A stretch of DNA of 20,180 bases from an uncultured Pedobacter sp. GTDB lineage: Bacteria; Bacteroidota; Bacteroidia; Sphingobacteriales; Sphingobacteriaceae. Under the pieces are notes generated by a model, which saw nothing but the letters and a program-made list of their open reading frames with translations, made no database searches and was not told the DNA's origin. The stretch spans positions 1 to 20,180 of the forward strand of contig NZ_CAMLHF010000095.1 of NCBI RefSeq assembly GCF_946479715.1, in the 5' to 3' direction. Positions within the stretch are counted from its first letter, which is position 1, and each line of letters begins with the position of its first letter. This document shows positions 1-7,041 of this stretch, piece after piece. The position numbers and the translations under genes are program-made.

Positions 1-887
1 ACATAAAGTTTTTGGTGCTAGATGAGGCAGATAAAATGATGGATATGGGCTTTATTGGTTCTATTCATAGAATTTTAGAGATTGTACCTCGTAAAAGGCA
101 AAACCTTTTGTTCTCGGCTACGATGAGTAATCTTGTACAAAAGATTGCGGGCGACTTTTTAAAGCACCCAACGCTAATTGAAGTAGCGGAGCAAGCTACG
201 CCAGCTGCAACGGTTACTCAAACCTTGTATGAAGTGCCTAACTTTAAAACAAAGATCAACCTGCTGCAACACTTAATGAAAAATGATGAGGAGTTTAAAA
301 GACTAATCATTTTCTGTAAAACCAAAACGGTAGCGGATAACATTTTTAGTTTCATTGAGCGTAGGTTTGGGGCAGAGGCTGTTAGGGTAATTCATGCCAA
401 TAAAGGCCAGAATACAAGGATTAATTCTATAAATAATTTTAAAGAAGGCAATATCAGGGTATTGGTTGCAACTGACGTTGCATCGCGTGGTATTGATGTT
501 TCAGAAGTAAGTCACGTGATTAATTTTGATGTTCCAATTATAATTGAAGATTATGTGCATAGAATTGGTCGCACCGGAAGAGCGTATTCAAAAGGAGATG
601 CACTTACCTTCTGTACGCCAGCCGAAAAATATTACATTGAGAAAATACAAAAATTAATAAGACAAGAAATTCCTGTTGTACCTTTGCCAACTGAGGTTTT
701 TGTGGAAGAAACCCCTTATGAGGAGAAACAGGCTATAAATCGTGCAATTGACGATCAAAAGCGTAAAGAAGATCCTGATTTTAAAGGTGCTTTCCATGAG
801 AAAAAACATGCTGCCGCCATTGCAGCTGCTGCAAGAAATAAAACAAATAAGCAGCCTGCATGGAAAAAGAAGAAATTCAAAAAATAG
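1..887 (+). CDS. DEAD-box ATP-dependent RNA helicase, C-terminal part (5' end outside window)
   Basis: ATP-dependent RNA helicase that remodels RNA duplexes, for example in ribosome assembly or mRNA decay. The reading frame is open from the first bases (frame starting at base 3) and begins just before motif II, so the Q motif and Walker A lie outside the window. Visible in order: VLDEAD (motif II), SAT in LLFSATMS (motif III), LIIFCKT (motif IV), VATDVASRGIDV (motif V) and HRIGRTGR (motif VI). This covers the end of RecA domain 1 and all of domain 2. The tail is a basic, Ala-rich extension ending in a Lys cluster, as in RhlE-like members that use such tails to bind RNA. Subfamily is not certain. 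A TTG at 12 is only an internal codon, not a start. A small membrane-protein gene follows 9 bases after the stop. Confidence 0.95.
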   Translation, partial: IKFLVLDEADKMMDMGFIGSIHRILEIVPRKRQNLLFSATMSNLVQKIAGDFLKHPTLIEVAEQATPAATVTQTLYEVPNFKTKINLLQHLMKNDEEFKRLIIFCKTKTVADNIFSFIERRFGAEAVRVIHANKGQNTRINSINNFKEGNIRVLVATDVASRGIDVSEVSHVINFDVPIIIEDYVHRIGRTGRAYSKGDALTFCTPAEKYYIEKIQKLIRQEIPVVPLPTEVFVEETPYEEKQAINRAIDDQKRKEDPDFKGAFHEKKHAAAIAAAARNKTNKQPAWKKKKFKK

Positions 888-896
888 TTAAAGACA

Positions 897-1175
897 TTGA
901 AAGTAAAACTGACCCCGCTTAATATTGTTTCAGCCATCTGCCTGGTTATTGCCATCATGTTGCTGATAAATAAGAAAGAAGAGGGGAATCCCAAATATGT
1001 GGATATTACGGGAATTCTTATTGGGTTTAGCTTTTTGACCGCAATTGTTGCTTTCATATCAGATCAAATTTTTAGAAGGTTTATTTTAAACCTAAAGAAG
1101 CTATGGGTTGTAGAAGGCGTGTTAATTATTTTCATCATCATTTTAATATTTATAATAAAAGCTAGTATAAGTTAA
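897..1175 (+). CDS. Small three-helix membrane protein, function unknown
   Basis: I do not recognise this 92-residue protein. It has three hydrophobic segments (about residues 10-24, 38-60 and 71-90), separated by short charged stretches (KKEEGNPK and RRFILNLKK), so it is an integral inner-membrane protein with no cleavable signal. The only plausible start is TTG at 897; there is no ATG near the 5' end and the frame is closed by the helicase stop at 885-887. Its TAA overlaps the ATG of gldC by one base, which implies translational coupling. The function is therefore probably tied to, or at least co-expressed with, gldC. Confidence is high that it is a gene and low on role. Confidence 0.75.
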   Translation: MKVKLTPLNIVSAICLVIAIMLLINKKEEGNPKYVDITGILIGFSFLTAIVAFISDQIFRRFILNLKKLWVVEGVLIIFIIILIFIIKASIS

Positions 1176-1510
1176 TGAAGCAAGCAGAAATTAAAATCAC
1201 CGTTCAGTTAGACGATAATAATGTTCCTGATAATATCCTTTGGGAATCTACAGATGCACAAACTCAGGAACAAGTTCCGGTTAAGTCTATGATGCTGGCA
1301 TTGTGGGATCATAACTATAAGAACTCAATGCGTATTGATCTTTGGACTAAAGATATGCCTGTTGATGAGATGAAACGTTTTTTTTATGAAACGTTGCAAA
1401 CTATGGGCGATAGTTTTTTAAAAGCTACAGGCGAAACGCTTATAGTGGAAGATTTGCGTGATTACTGTGCGCATTTTGCTGATAAAATGGGCATCAATAC
1501 TCAAGGATAA
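1175..1510 (+). CDS. gldC: Gliding motility protein GldC
   Basis: GldC is a small soluble protein of Bacteroidota, first known from Flavobacterium gliding and associated with the machinery linked to the type IX secretion system. The 111-residue length fits the family. The most diagnostic segment is RIDLWTKDMPVDEMKRFFYE at about residues 52-71, preceded by MMLALWDHNYKNS and followed by a C-terminal DYCAHFADK. No signal peptide or membrane helix is visible. Its start codon overlaps the stop of the upstream membrane-protein gene, and another membrane-protein gene follows after 5 bases, so it sits in the middle of a three-gene unit. gldB, the usual neighbour in flavobacteria, is not here. The exact biochemical role is not established. 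Confidence 0.92.
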   Translation: MKQAEIKITVQLDDNNVPDNILWESTDAQTQEQVPVKSMMLALWDHNYKNSMRIDLWTKDMPVDEMKRFFYETLQTMGDSFLKATGETLIVEDLRDYCAHFADKMGINTQG

Positions 1511-1515
1511 ATAGA

Positions 1516-1929
1516 ATGAGACTGCAGGGGATTATTGGTTCGGCACTTATGGCCGTAGGAGGGATGTGCCCGCTTATGCGTATTCCAATTATTGGCAGCT
1601 GGAATTATTTTGATATAGACCAGAGGTTAGCCATTGCTTTTTATGTATTGGTGGTAATTGGATTGATAGGAGCCTTCGCAAATAAAGCCGGACTCATAAA
1701 ATTGGCTGGTTGGGGAGGAATTGTTTTAGTGCTAATTACCCTAGCTGGTATATACTTTAAAGCACATGATTCATTTAGTTTTCTTCATTTTAAAAAACTA
1801 ATAAACTTCGGTGCAGGTATGGTGAAATTAAAATGGGGTTGGTATGTTATTGCTGCTGGGGCATTTATATTGATAACTGTAAGAAAACCGAAAGTTGTTT
1901 TAGTAAATGAAGTGGTTGAGGTAAAGTAG
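1516..1929 (+). CDS. Four-helix membrane protein, function unknown
   Basis: This 137-residue protein is not recognised. Hydrophobic segments lie at about residues 5-28, 38-55, 62-82 and 108-122, and a short charged tail (RKPKVVLVNEVVEVK) follows the last helix. There is no cleavable signal peptide. The gene starts 5 bases after the gldC stop and ends 4 bases before the converging DUF421 gene, so it is the last gene of the gldC unit. Similar small membrane proteins are common in Bacteroidota genomes without known roles. A link to gliding or T9SS is suggested only by position. Confidence 0.75.
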   Translation: MRLQGIIGSALMAVGGMCPLMRIPIIGSWNYFDIDQRLAIAFYVLVVIGLIGAFANKAGLIKLAGWGGIVLVLITLAGIYFKAHDSFSFLHFKKLINFGAGMVKLKWGWYVIAAGAFILITVRKPKVVLVNEVVEVK

Positions 1930-1933
1930 GTCA

Positions 1934-2449
1934 TTAATTCAAATCGCCTAACGATTTGTGTTTCCTTTTCCTTTTAAACTGAGTTTGTTTTAGATGTTCA
2001 TCACCGCTGATGATGCTGATGTTACCATCAACCTCAAGAATAGCTAATTTTACATCTTTATATTTTTCAATTCCGTGCTCCCTCATGGCTTCTTCAAGTT
2101 CCTCGTTGGTGATATCCAACTTGCTGAGTTTGTCGAAATTGAATTTACCATTGTGGATAAGGATTTCAGGATGCTGAGAGATAAAGTCTCTCAGCTTTTT
2201 GTTTTTGAACATGAGCTTCTTTAAAGCGTAGTTTAAAGCAAACAAAACTGCTGCAGCAACTAATCCTCCCAATAAGCTTGTGTTGTTGCCAACCATAGCG
2301 TTTTGAACAGCATTACTGATCAGTAAAATCAATACCACATCAGTAGTGTTGAGCTGCGAGAGCTCCTTTTTGCCGGTTAAGCGAATTGCAACAAGCATAA
2401 AAGCATAAACAGCCAGGCTTCTTAAAATGATGTCAAGATATTGGTTCAT
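1934..2449 (-). CDS. DUF421 (YetF-like) membrane protein
   Basis: DUF421/YetF-family proteins have an N-terminal membrane part and a soluble C-terminal domain; their physiological role is not well defined. The 171-residue protein shows three hydrophobic segments (about residues 7-24, 36-53 and 58-77). The family-typical segment IRLTGKKELSQLNTTDVVL follows the first helix. The cytosolic part contains PEILIHNGKFN and a C-terminal strand region LAILEVDGNISII, matching the usual DUF421 layout. Transcription diverges from ccmB across a 99-base spacer and converges with the gldC unit. No catalytic residues can be named. Confidence 0.88.
   Translation of the reverse strand: MNQYLDIILRSLAVYAFMLVAIRLTGKKELSQLNTTDVVLILLISNAVQNAMVGNNTSLLGGLVAAAVLFALNYALKKLMFKNKKLRDFISQHPEILIHNGKFNFDKLSKLDITNEELEEAMREHGIEKYKDVKLAILEVDGNISIISGDEHLKQTQFKRKRKHKSLGDLN
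1940..1976 (+). terminator. Possible terminator of the gldC unit, inside the converging gene
   Basis: A 7-bp inverted repeat (CAAATCG, loop CCTAA, CGATTTG) at 1940-1958 is followed on the + strand by a T-rich tract to about 1976. It lies within the 3' end of the opposite DUF421 gene. The stem is short and AT-rich and the T tract is interrupted by C, so this is only a candidate. Confidence 0.35.
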
Positions 2450-2471
2450 GATCAGGATTCATTTATTAATA

Positions 2472-2499
2472 CAATATTATTCATATTTAGTTTACAAAA
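2472..2499 (-). promoter_or_regulatory. Possible promoter of the DUF421 gene
   Basis: Reading the minus strand, TAATATTG (complement of 2472-2479) matches the Bacteroidota -7 consensus TAnnTTTG at 7 of the 8 positions. A TTTTG (complement of 2495-2499) lies about 15 bases upstream as a -33 candidate. That spacing is a little short, so confidence is low. Confidence 0.3.
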
Positions 2500-2533
2500 C
2501 ACCTATTTGAATCGAAAATAACCGATTAAAAAT

Positions 2534-2541
2534 TATCTTTG
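2534..2541 (+). promoter_or_regulatory. Bacteroidota -7 promoter element of ccmB
   Basis: TATCTTTG is an exact match to TAnnTTTG. A TTTG at 2506-2509 is a -33 candidate, though the 24-base gap is on the long side. The element ends only 7 bases before the ccmB ATG, so the transcript would have almost no leader. Confidence 0.6.
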
Positions 2542-2548
2542 CCACAGT

Positions 2549-3208
2549 ATGCAATTACTACATCAGGTAAATTATTTAATTAAGAAAGAAGTACTGCTGG
2601 AATGGCGCTCTAAATATGCACTTAATGGCGTTCTGCTTTATGTAGTTTCAACTGTTTTTGTTTGTTTTTTGTCGTTTGTAAGCATTGTACCAATTACCTG
2701 GAATGCATTGTTTTGGATTATAATGCTTTTTGCTTCGATAAATGCAGTTTCAAAAGGTTTTTTACATGAAAGCAAAGGGCAACAATTATACATTTATACT
2801 ATTGCAAGTCCACTGGCACTTATCATTTCTAAAACGGTATACAATGTACTTTTGATGATGCTTCTTACCCTTATTGCATTGTTTTTTTACATGATGGTTT
2901 TCGACTATGTGCCTCAGGATCTTGGTCTCTACATCATAGCTACGGTATTGGGTAGTTTAAGCTTTTCTACCATTTTTACAATGATTTCAGCAATTGCATC
3001 TAAAGCAGGCAACGGAGGGATGCTAATGGCTATACTTAGCTTTCCTGTTATTATACCAGTACTAATTGTACTGATTAAGCTTACAAAAAATGCAATTGAC
3101 GGCCTGGATAGAAGTGCTAGTTTAGATGAGATTGGTCTGCTTTTGATTATAAATGCACTGGTTGCAGCAGTAACATTACTGCTATTCCCTTATTTATGGA
3201 GAGATTGA
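2549..3208 (+). CDS. ccmB: Haem exporter membrane subunit CcmB
   Basis: CcmB is the membrane subunit of the CcmAB ABC transporter in System I cytochrome c maturation. It works with CcmC and CcmD to load haem onto CcmE and release holo-CcmE. The 219-residue length is normal. Six hydrophobic segments are visible, starting at about residues 26-46, after an amphipathic N-terminus containing LIKKEVLLEWRSKYALNG, typical of CcmB. The region SKGFLHESKGQQLYIYTIAS is the family's conserved cytoplasmic loop. The ATPase CcmA is not in this window and is presumably encoded elsewhere. ccmC follows 52 bases downstream with its own promoter-like element, so the two may be expressed both together and separately. 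Confidence 0.9.
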   Translation: MQLLHQVNYLIKKEVLLEWRSKYALNGVLLYVVSTVFVCFLSFVSIVPITWNALFWIIMLFASINAVSKGFLHESKGQQLYIYTIASPLALIISKTVYNVLLMMLLTLIALFFYMMVFDYVPQDLGLYIIATVLGSLSFSTIFTMISAIASKAGNGGMLMAILSFPVIIPVLIVLIKLTKNAIDGLDRSASLDEIGLLLIINALVAAVTLLLFPYLWRD

Positions 3209-3210
3209 GC

Positions 3211-3241
3211 TTTAAAATCCCCTGCACAGTTATTACCTTTG
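3211..3241 (+). promoter_or_regulatory. Promoter of ccmC
   Basis: TACCTTTG at 3234-3241 is a perfect TAnnTTTG. A TTTA at 3211-3214, 19 bases upstream, sits where a -33 TTTG is expected. The likely transcription start lies about 10-15 bases before the ccmC ATG at 3261. Confidence 0.6.
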
Positions 3242-3260
3242 TTACAATTAAGCCTATATA

Positions 3261-3920
3261 ATGAACAAGATTTGGTGGAAGATTTTAGGGTCGGTATTAG
3301 TTTTGTATACCGCCATTGCAGGATTACTATCTGGAGTACCCCATTTGGCCATATTAAATGAGACAATTCGTAACCTGTATTTCCATGTACCCATGTGGTT
3401 CGCGATGCTTACATTGTTCTCTATTTCGGTATTCTACAGCATTAAATATTTATTATACGGAAAGGAATCTGATGATATCAGAGCAATAGAGAGTGTAAAT
3501 GTGGGGATCATTTTTAGTATACTGGGCCTAATTACAGGCGCAGTTTGGGCTAAATTTACCTGGGGACAGTTCTGGAGTTTTGATGTGAAACAGAATTTTA
3601 CAGCAGTAGCCATACTTTTATATTTTGCCTATCTGGTACTTAGAAATGCTATTGATGAGCAACAAAAACGAGCCAAAATATCGGCTATTTACAATATTTT
3701 TGCCTTTCCGATGATGGTGGTATTAATAATGGTATTGCCTCGTTTGTCAGACTCCCTACACCCGGGAAACGGTGGTAATCCTGGCTTTAATAGCTATGAT
3801 TTAGATAGCCGTATGCGGGCCGTTTTATATCCGGCATTCATTGGCTGGTCAATAATAGGTTATTGGATTTATACCATTAGATTTAGAATTCGTACAATAG
3901 AAAACAAACAAAATTCCTAA
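3261..3920 (+). CDS. ccmC: Haem-handling protein CcmC
   Basis: CcmC presents haem to the chaperone CcmE in the periplasm and belongs to the HHP superfamily defined by a tryptophan-rich WWD segment. The 219-residue protein has six membrane segments. The WWD-type motif is WGQFWSFD at residues 101-108 (the usual WGxxWxWD, with Phe in place of the last Trp). The two expected axial histidines are His42 in YFHVPMW and His167 in SLHPGNGG, in the periplasmic loops on either side. The stop is followed one base later by the CcmD-like gene, showing operon organisation. All key residues appear intact, so it should be functional. Confidence 0.92.
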   Translation: MNKIWWKILGSVLVLYTAIAGLLSGVPHLAILNETIRNLYFHVPMWFAMLTLFSISVFYSIKYLLYGKESDDIRAIESVNVGIIFSILGLITGAVWAKFTWGQFWSFDVKQNFTAVAILLYFAYLVLRNAIDEQQKRAKISAIYNIFAFPMMVVLIMVLPRLSDSLHPGNGGNPGFNSYDLDSRMRAVLYPAFIGWSIIGYWIYTIRFRIRTIENKQNS

Positions 3921-3921
3921 G

Positions 3922-4140
3922 ATGAAGAAGATCATATTTGCTTTAATGCTGCTATTAAGTTCAGTGCAATTATTTGCTCAATCTAATGATGTGGAGATGG
4001 CTGACGCTTTACGCAGCAACGGAAAGATATATGTTGTTGTTATCTGTATTGTCATAATTCTTGTTGGTTTATTGATTTATCTATTCTCTCTCGATAAAAG
4101 ATTAAAAAAAATAGAAAAGAAATCTTCTGACAAAAACTAA
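3922..4140 (+). CDS. CcmD-like small membrane protein
   Basis: CcmD is a one-helix protein that stabilises the CcmC-CcmE-haem intermediate and helps its release by CcmAB. This 72-residue protein has an N-terminal hydrophobic stretch that looks like a signal peptide ending LFAQ (residue 20). A short periplasmic part with ADALRSNGKIYVVV follows, then one helix (about residues 38-56), then a Lys-rich tail. Sequence identity to proteobacterial CcmD is negligible. The call rests on topology and on starting one base after ccmC, the standard ccmD position. The extra signal-peptide-like segment is a Bacteroidota feature of this family. Confidence 0.8.
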   Translation: MKKIIFALMLLLSSVQLFAQSNDVEMADALRSNGKIYVVVICIVIILVGLLIYLFSLDKRLKKIEKKSSDKN

Positions 4141-4181
4141 TTTTAAATCGTTTAATCATCGTTTTTATGTCTTTTTAAGGC

Positions 4182-4200
4182 TAGTGTGTGGCGTACACTA
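4182..4200. repeat. Inverted repeat between the ccmD-like gene and the dehydrogenase gene
   Basis: TAGTGT (4182-4187), a 7-base loop, then ACACTA (4195-4200) form a perfect 6-bp inverted repeat. No T tract follows, so it is a weak terminator candidate. It lies just upstream of the -33 element of the next gene and could equally be an operator half-pair. Confidence 0.4.
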
Positions 4201-4212
4201 AGTAATTCAGCA

Positions 4213-4245
4213 TTTGTATTAATCGTTTTTTTTAGTGCAATTTTG
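4213..4245 (+). promoter_or_regulatory. Promoter of the Glu/Leu/Phe/Val dehydrogenase gene
   Basis: TTTG at 4213-4216 (-33) and CAATTTTG at 4238-4245 (7 of 8 to TAnnTTTG) are 21 bases apart, close to the spacing typical for the phylum. Transcription would start near 4250, giving a leader of about 40 bases. Confidence 0.6.
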
Positions 4246-4289
4246 TACTCATAACTGAGAACTTATTCAAAATTCATAAAAAACAAATA

Positions 4290-5711
4290 ATGGCTAATTC
4301 AGCAAATGAGACAAAATTTTTTGCAGACGTGTGTAAAAATTTTGACAGTGCAGCGCAGTTCACATCCCATCCCGAGGGATTATTAAATCAAATTAAAGCC
4401 TGTAACAGTGTGTATCGTTTCCAGTTCCCAATCAGAAGAGGAAATGGATTTGAAGTTATTGATGCATGGCGAGTAGAACACTCTCATCACATGAGCCCTA
4501 CCAAGGGCGGTATCCGTTACAGTGAGATGGTAAATGAAGATGAGGTTATGGCTTTAGCAGCCTTAATGACCTACAAGTGTGCTATTGTAAATGTTCCTTT
4601 TGGTGGGGCGAAAGGTGGTATTTGTATTAATCCTAAAAACTACTCTGTGGCCGAATTGGAAACCATAACGCGCCGCTACACAACTGAATTAATAAAGAAG
4701 AATTTTATTGGCCCTGGTATTGATGTTCCAGCTCCTGATTATGGATCCGGTGAACGTGAAATGAGCTGGATTGCAGATACATATATGACTATGAATCCTG
4801 GACAACTTGATGCTTTGGGTTGTGTGACAGGAAAGCCAATTGCTTTACATGGTATTCGAGGTCGTAAAGAAGCTACTGGACGTGGTGTTGCCTATGCTGT
4901 TAAGGAATGTGTTAATGTTGCCGAGGATATGCAAAAGATTGGATTTAAAGCAGGATTAGGCGATAAACGTGTTATTGTTCAGGGGTTAGGAAATGTGGGT
5001 TATCATTCAGCCAAATTCCTTTCAGAATTTGGAGCAACTATTGTTGGTCTTTGCGAATACGAGGGTGCTATATACAACGAAAACGGATTAAATATTGATG
5101 AGGTTTTTGCCCATCGTAAAAATACGGGATCGATATTAGGCTTCCCTGGAGCTACTGATTTCAAAAACTCAATGGAAGGATTAGAGCAGCCATGTGATAT
5201 TTTAGTTCCGGCGGCTTTAGAGAATCAAATTACTGTAAACAACATTCGTAATATAAAGGCAAAAATTATTGCTGAAGGTGCAAATGGGCCAACTACGCCT
5301 GAGGCTGAAGAAATATTTACTGAAATGGGAGGGATCATCATACCTGATATGTATTGTAATGCAGGTGGTGTTACTGTTTCTTATTTTGAATGGCTAAAAA
5401 ACCTTTCACACGTAGCATTTGGGCGTATGGAAAATCGTTATGCAGAGAATTCTAATGCCAATTTGATTAATACTTTAGAAAATCTTACTGGTAAAAAGAT
5501 TCCTGCCGAAAATCGTCTAATGATTGTAAAGGGAGCTTCTGAGATGGAGCTTGTAAATTCAGGACTAGAGGACACAATGATTCATTCATATCATGAGATC
5601 AGGGAGAATTTAATTACTAAACCTGGTGTTCAAACATTAAGGACAGCTGCTTTTGTTGGTTCAATTGACAAGATCGCGGTTTCTTATATGAATCTTGGTA
5701 TCTGGCCATAG
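4290..5711 (+). CDS. Glu/Leu/Phe/Val dehydrogenase (probably glutamate dehydrogenase)
   Basis: Cytosolic NAD(P)-dependent amino-acid dehydrogenase, most likely interconverting glutamate with 2-oxoglutarate and ammonium. Substrate identity is inferred from family. The N-terminal substrate domain holds TKGGIRYSE (residues 71-79, substrate-binding Lys72) and PFGGAKGG (103-110, catalytic Lys108), with PAPD (catalytic Asp150). The Rossmann domain has the dinucleotide motif GLGNVG at 232-237. The later segment [12 protein letters not shown] is also family-typical. At 473 residues it is slightly longer than classical hexameric enzymes. It has its own promoter and a strong terminator, so it is a single-gene unit set between the two halves of the cytochrome c maturation genes. 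No functional link to them is implied. Confidence 0.93.
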   Translation: MANSANETKFFADVCKNFDSAAQFTSHPEGLLNQIKACNSVYRFQFPIRRGNGFEVIDAWRVEHSHHMSPTKGGIRYSEMVNEDEVMALAALMTYKCAIVNVPFGGAKGGICINPKNYSVAELETITRRYTTELIKKNFIGPGIDVPAPDYGSGEREMSWIADTYMTMNPGQLDALGCVTGKPIALHGIRGRKEATGRGVAYAVKECVNVAEDMQKIGFKAGLGDKRVIVQGLGNVGYHSAKFLSEFGATIVGLCEYEGAIYNENGLNIDEVFAHRKNTGSILGFPGATDFKNSMEGLEQPCDILVPAALENQITVNNIRNIKAKIIAEGANGPTTPEAEEIFTEMGGIIIPDMYCNAGGVTVSYFEWLKNLSHVAFGRMENRYAENSNANLINTLENLTGKKIPAENRLMIVKGASEMELVNSGLEDTMIHSYHEIRENLITKPGVQTLRTAAFVGSIDKIAVSYMNLGIWP

Positions 5712-5731
5712 CTTTTAAATACGGCTATTTT

Positions 5732-5766
5732 AATCCGCATCACAGGTAGTGATGCGGATTTTTTTT
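5732..5766 (+). terminator. Strong intrinsic terminator after the dehydrogenase gene
   Basis: A perfect 12-bp stem (AATCCGCATCAC at 5732-5743 with its complement at 5749-5760) with a 5-base loop is followed directly by a T run to 5766. This is the clearest terminator on the + strand in the window. Confidence 0.95.
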
Positions 5767-5841
5767 GTCATCCGTTTGCTAATTAAACCAGGTGTTAAAA
5801 TCAAAATGCGTTTATCAGCGTATATTGCATAAAGCCTGATT

Positions 5842-6501
5842 ATGAAAGTTAAGCTAATATTTTTGATACTTCTGACTACTTTTCTCTGTGCTTGTAATGA
5901 GGCGCAAAAACTGGAAACTAAAGATGGATTTGCAGTAATAAGAGCAGCCAAAAAGGGAGAAGCTGTGGCAACATATGCTGGTGGCTGTTTCTGGGCAATG
6001 CAGGAATGTATGCTGGAATTAAAAGGAGTAAGTAAGGTTATAAGTGGTTATTCGGGTGGTACCAAGACAAACCCGGATTATAATGAAGTATTATCTAAAA
6101 CTACCGGATATGCAGAAGCCGTGCAGGTTTATTATGATCCAAAAGTAATAAGCTTTGAAAAACTAACCGAAGCATTCTTCAAAGCGCATGATCCTACTCA
6201 GGAAGACGGACAGGGACCTGATCTGGGCCCTGATTATCGTTCAATCGCTTTTTATCGGTCGCCTTCAGAGAAAATAATAATTCACAACCTAATTAGTAGA
6301 ATCGATTCTATAAATGGTTACAACATGCCGGTGGTAACTGAAGTGGTTCCATTTAAAGTCATTTATCCAGCCGAAACCGAACATCAGGATTATTATAGGA
6401 GGCGTAGCTGGGATCCATACATTAGAAATGTTTCTCGTCCAAAAGTGCTAAAACTCAGAAAAACTATGCCTTACCTTATAAAATCTGAATATAAAGACTA
6501 A
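5842..6501 (+). CDS. msrA: Lipoprotein peptide-methionine (S)-S-oxide reductase MsrA
   Basis: MsrA reduces the S-epimer of methionine sulfoxide in proteins. The 219-residue product begins with a lipoprotein signal ending in a lipobox-like LCAC (Cys18), so it should be anchored to a membrane and act in the cell envelope. The catalytic Cys49 is in AGGCFW. Other family blocks are GYSGGTKTNPDYNEV, TGYAEAVQVYYDP and KAHDPTQ, then GPDYRSIAFY. There is no C-terminal resolving Cys, so recycling may rely on an external thiol. The position normally holding the active-site Glu of GCFWxxE is Gln54, with Glu at 55. The gene follows the dehydrogenase terminator, and no clear promoter was found. Confidence 0.9.
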   Translation: MKVKLIFLILLTTFLCACNEAQKLETKDGFAVIRAAKKGEAVATYAGGCFWAMQECMLELKGVSKVISGYSGGTKTNPDYNEVLSKTTGYAEAVQVYYDPKVISFEKLTEAFFKAHDPTQEDGQGPDLGPDYRSIAFYRSPSEKIIIHNLISRIDSINGYNMPVVTEVVPFKVIYPAETEHQDYYRRRSWDPYIRNVSRPKVLKLRKTMPYLIKSEYKD

Positions 6502-6589
6502 AAAATGCGCTTTTTGTCAGAGAACTATCAATAAACTGTCATCATCCCGAATTGGATGTAGCTAAAAGACTTTAGGTACTTATATTTTT

Positions 6590-6597
6590 TATCTTTG
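6590..6597 (+). promoter_or_regulatory. -7 promoter element of ccmE
   Basis: TATCTTTG is an exact TAnnTTTG, 28 bases before the ccmE ATG. A TTTA at 6571-6574 is the nearest -33 candidate, with a short gap of 15 bases. It indicates that the ccmE-ccmF block is transcribed separately from msrA. Confidence 0.55.
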
Positions 6598-6625
6598 TAG
6601 GGTTCAATTTATTTTTATTACGACC

Positions 6626-7036
6626 ATGAGAAAAAGTGCAATTGTTGGTTTAATTACTATAGCGATATGTGTAGGTTTTTTAGTTAGTCTAAACGCTGAT
6701 ACAAATAGCTATTCTACATTTACTGAAGCTGCAAAAGATCCTAAGGAATTTCACGTAATGGGGTACTGGGAAAAAGAAAAGGGTACATACTACGACGCTC
6801 AGAAAGATGCTAACCACTTTGCTTTTTACATGAAGGATCAAAAAGGTAGTGTAAATAAAGTTGTTTACAATGGCACTAAACCTCAAGACTTTGAACGCTC
6901 CGAAAAGCTGGTATTAATCGGTAAGATGAAAGATGATACCTTCTACGCTTCTAAAATACTCATGAAATGTCCATCTAAATATAATAACGATCTTGTAGAA
7001 GTCAAGAAGGACGGTAAAGTGGAAAAATACAACTAA
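6626..7036 (+). CDS. ccmE: Cytochrome c maturation haem chaperone CcmE (C-x3-Y type)
   Basis: CcmE is a membrane-anchored periplasmic chaperone that carries haem from CcmC to CcmF. The 136-residue protein has one N-terminal anchor (about residues 5-22) and an OB-fold domain, with VNKVVYNGTKP and KLVLIGKMKDDTFYASKILMK marking the strands typical of the family. The haem-attachment motif is Cys115-P-S-K-Tyr119 instead of the classical His-x3-Tyr. This Cys variant is known from some archaea and other bacteria with modified System I. The ATG at 6626 lies 28 bases after a -7 element, and ccmF begins 5 bases after the stop, so the two form an operon. Family assignment is secure. Confidence 0.92.
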   Translation: MRKSAIVGLITIAICVGFLVSLNADTNSYSTFTEAAKDPKEFHVMGYWEKEKGTYYDAQKDANHFAFYMKDQKGSVNKVVYNGTKPQDFERSEKLVLIGKMKDDTFYASKILMKCPSKYNNDLVEVKKDGKVEKYN

Positions 7037-7041
7037 TCTTA

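Noticed and set aside
755..1057. 100-residue minus-strand frame across the helicase end and the next gene
   Set aside because: It overlaps two better-supported genes on the + strand and has no motif or promoter.
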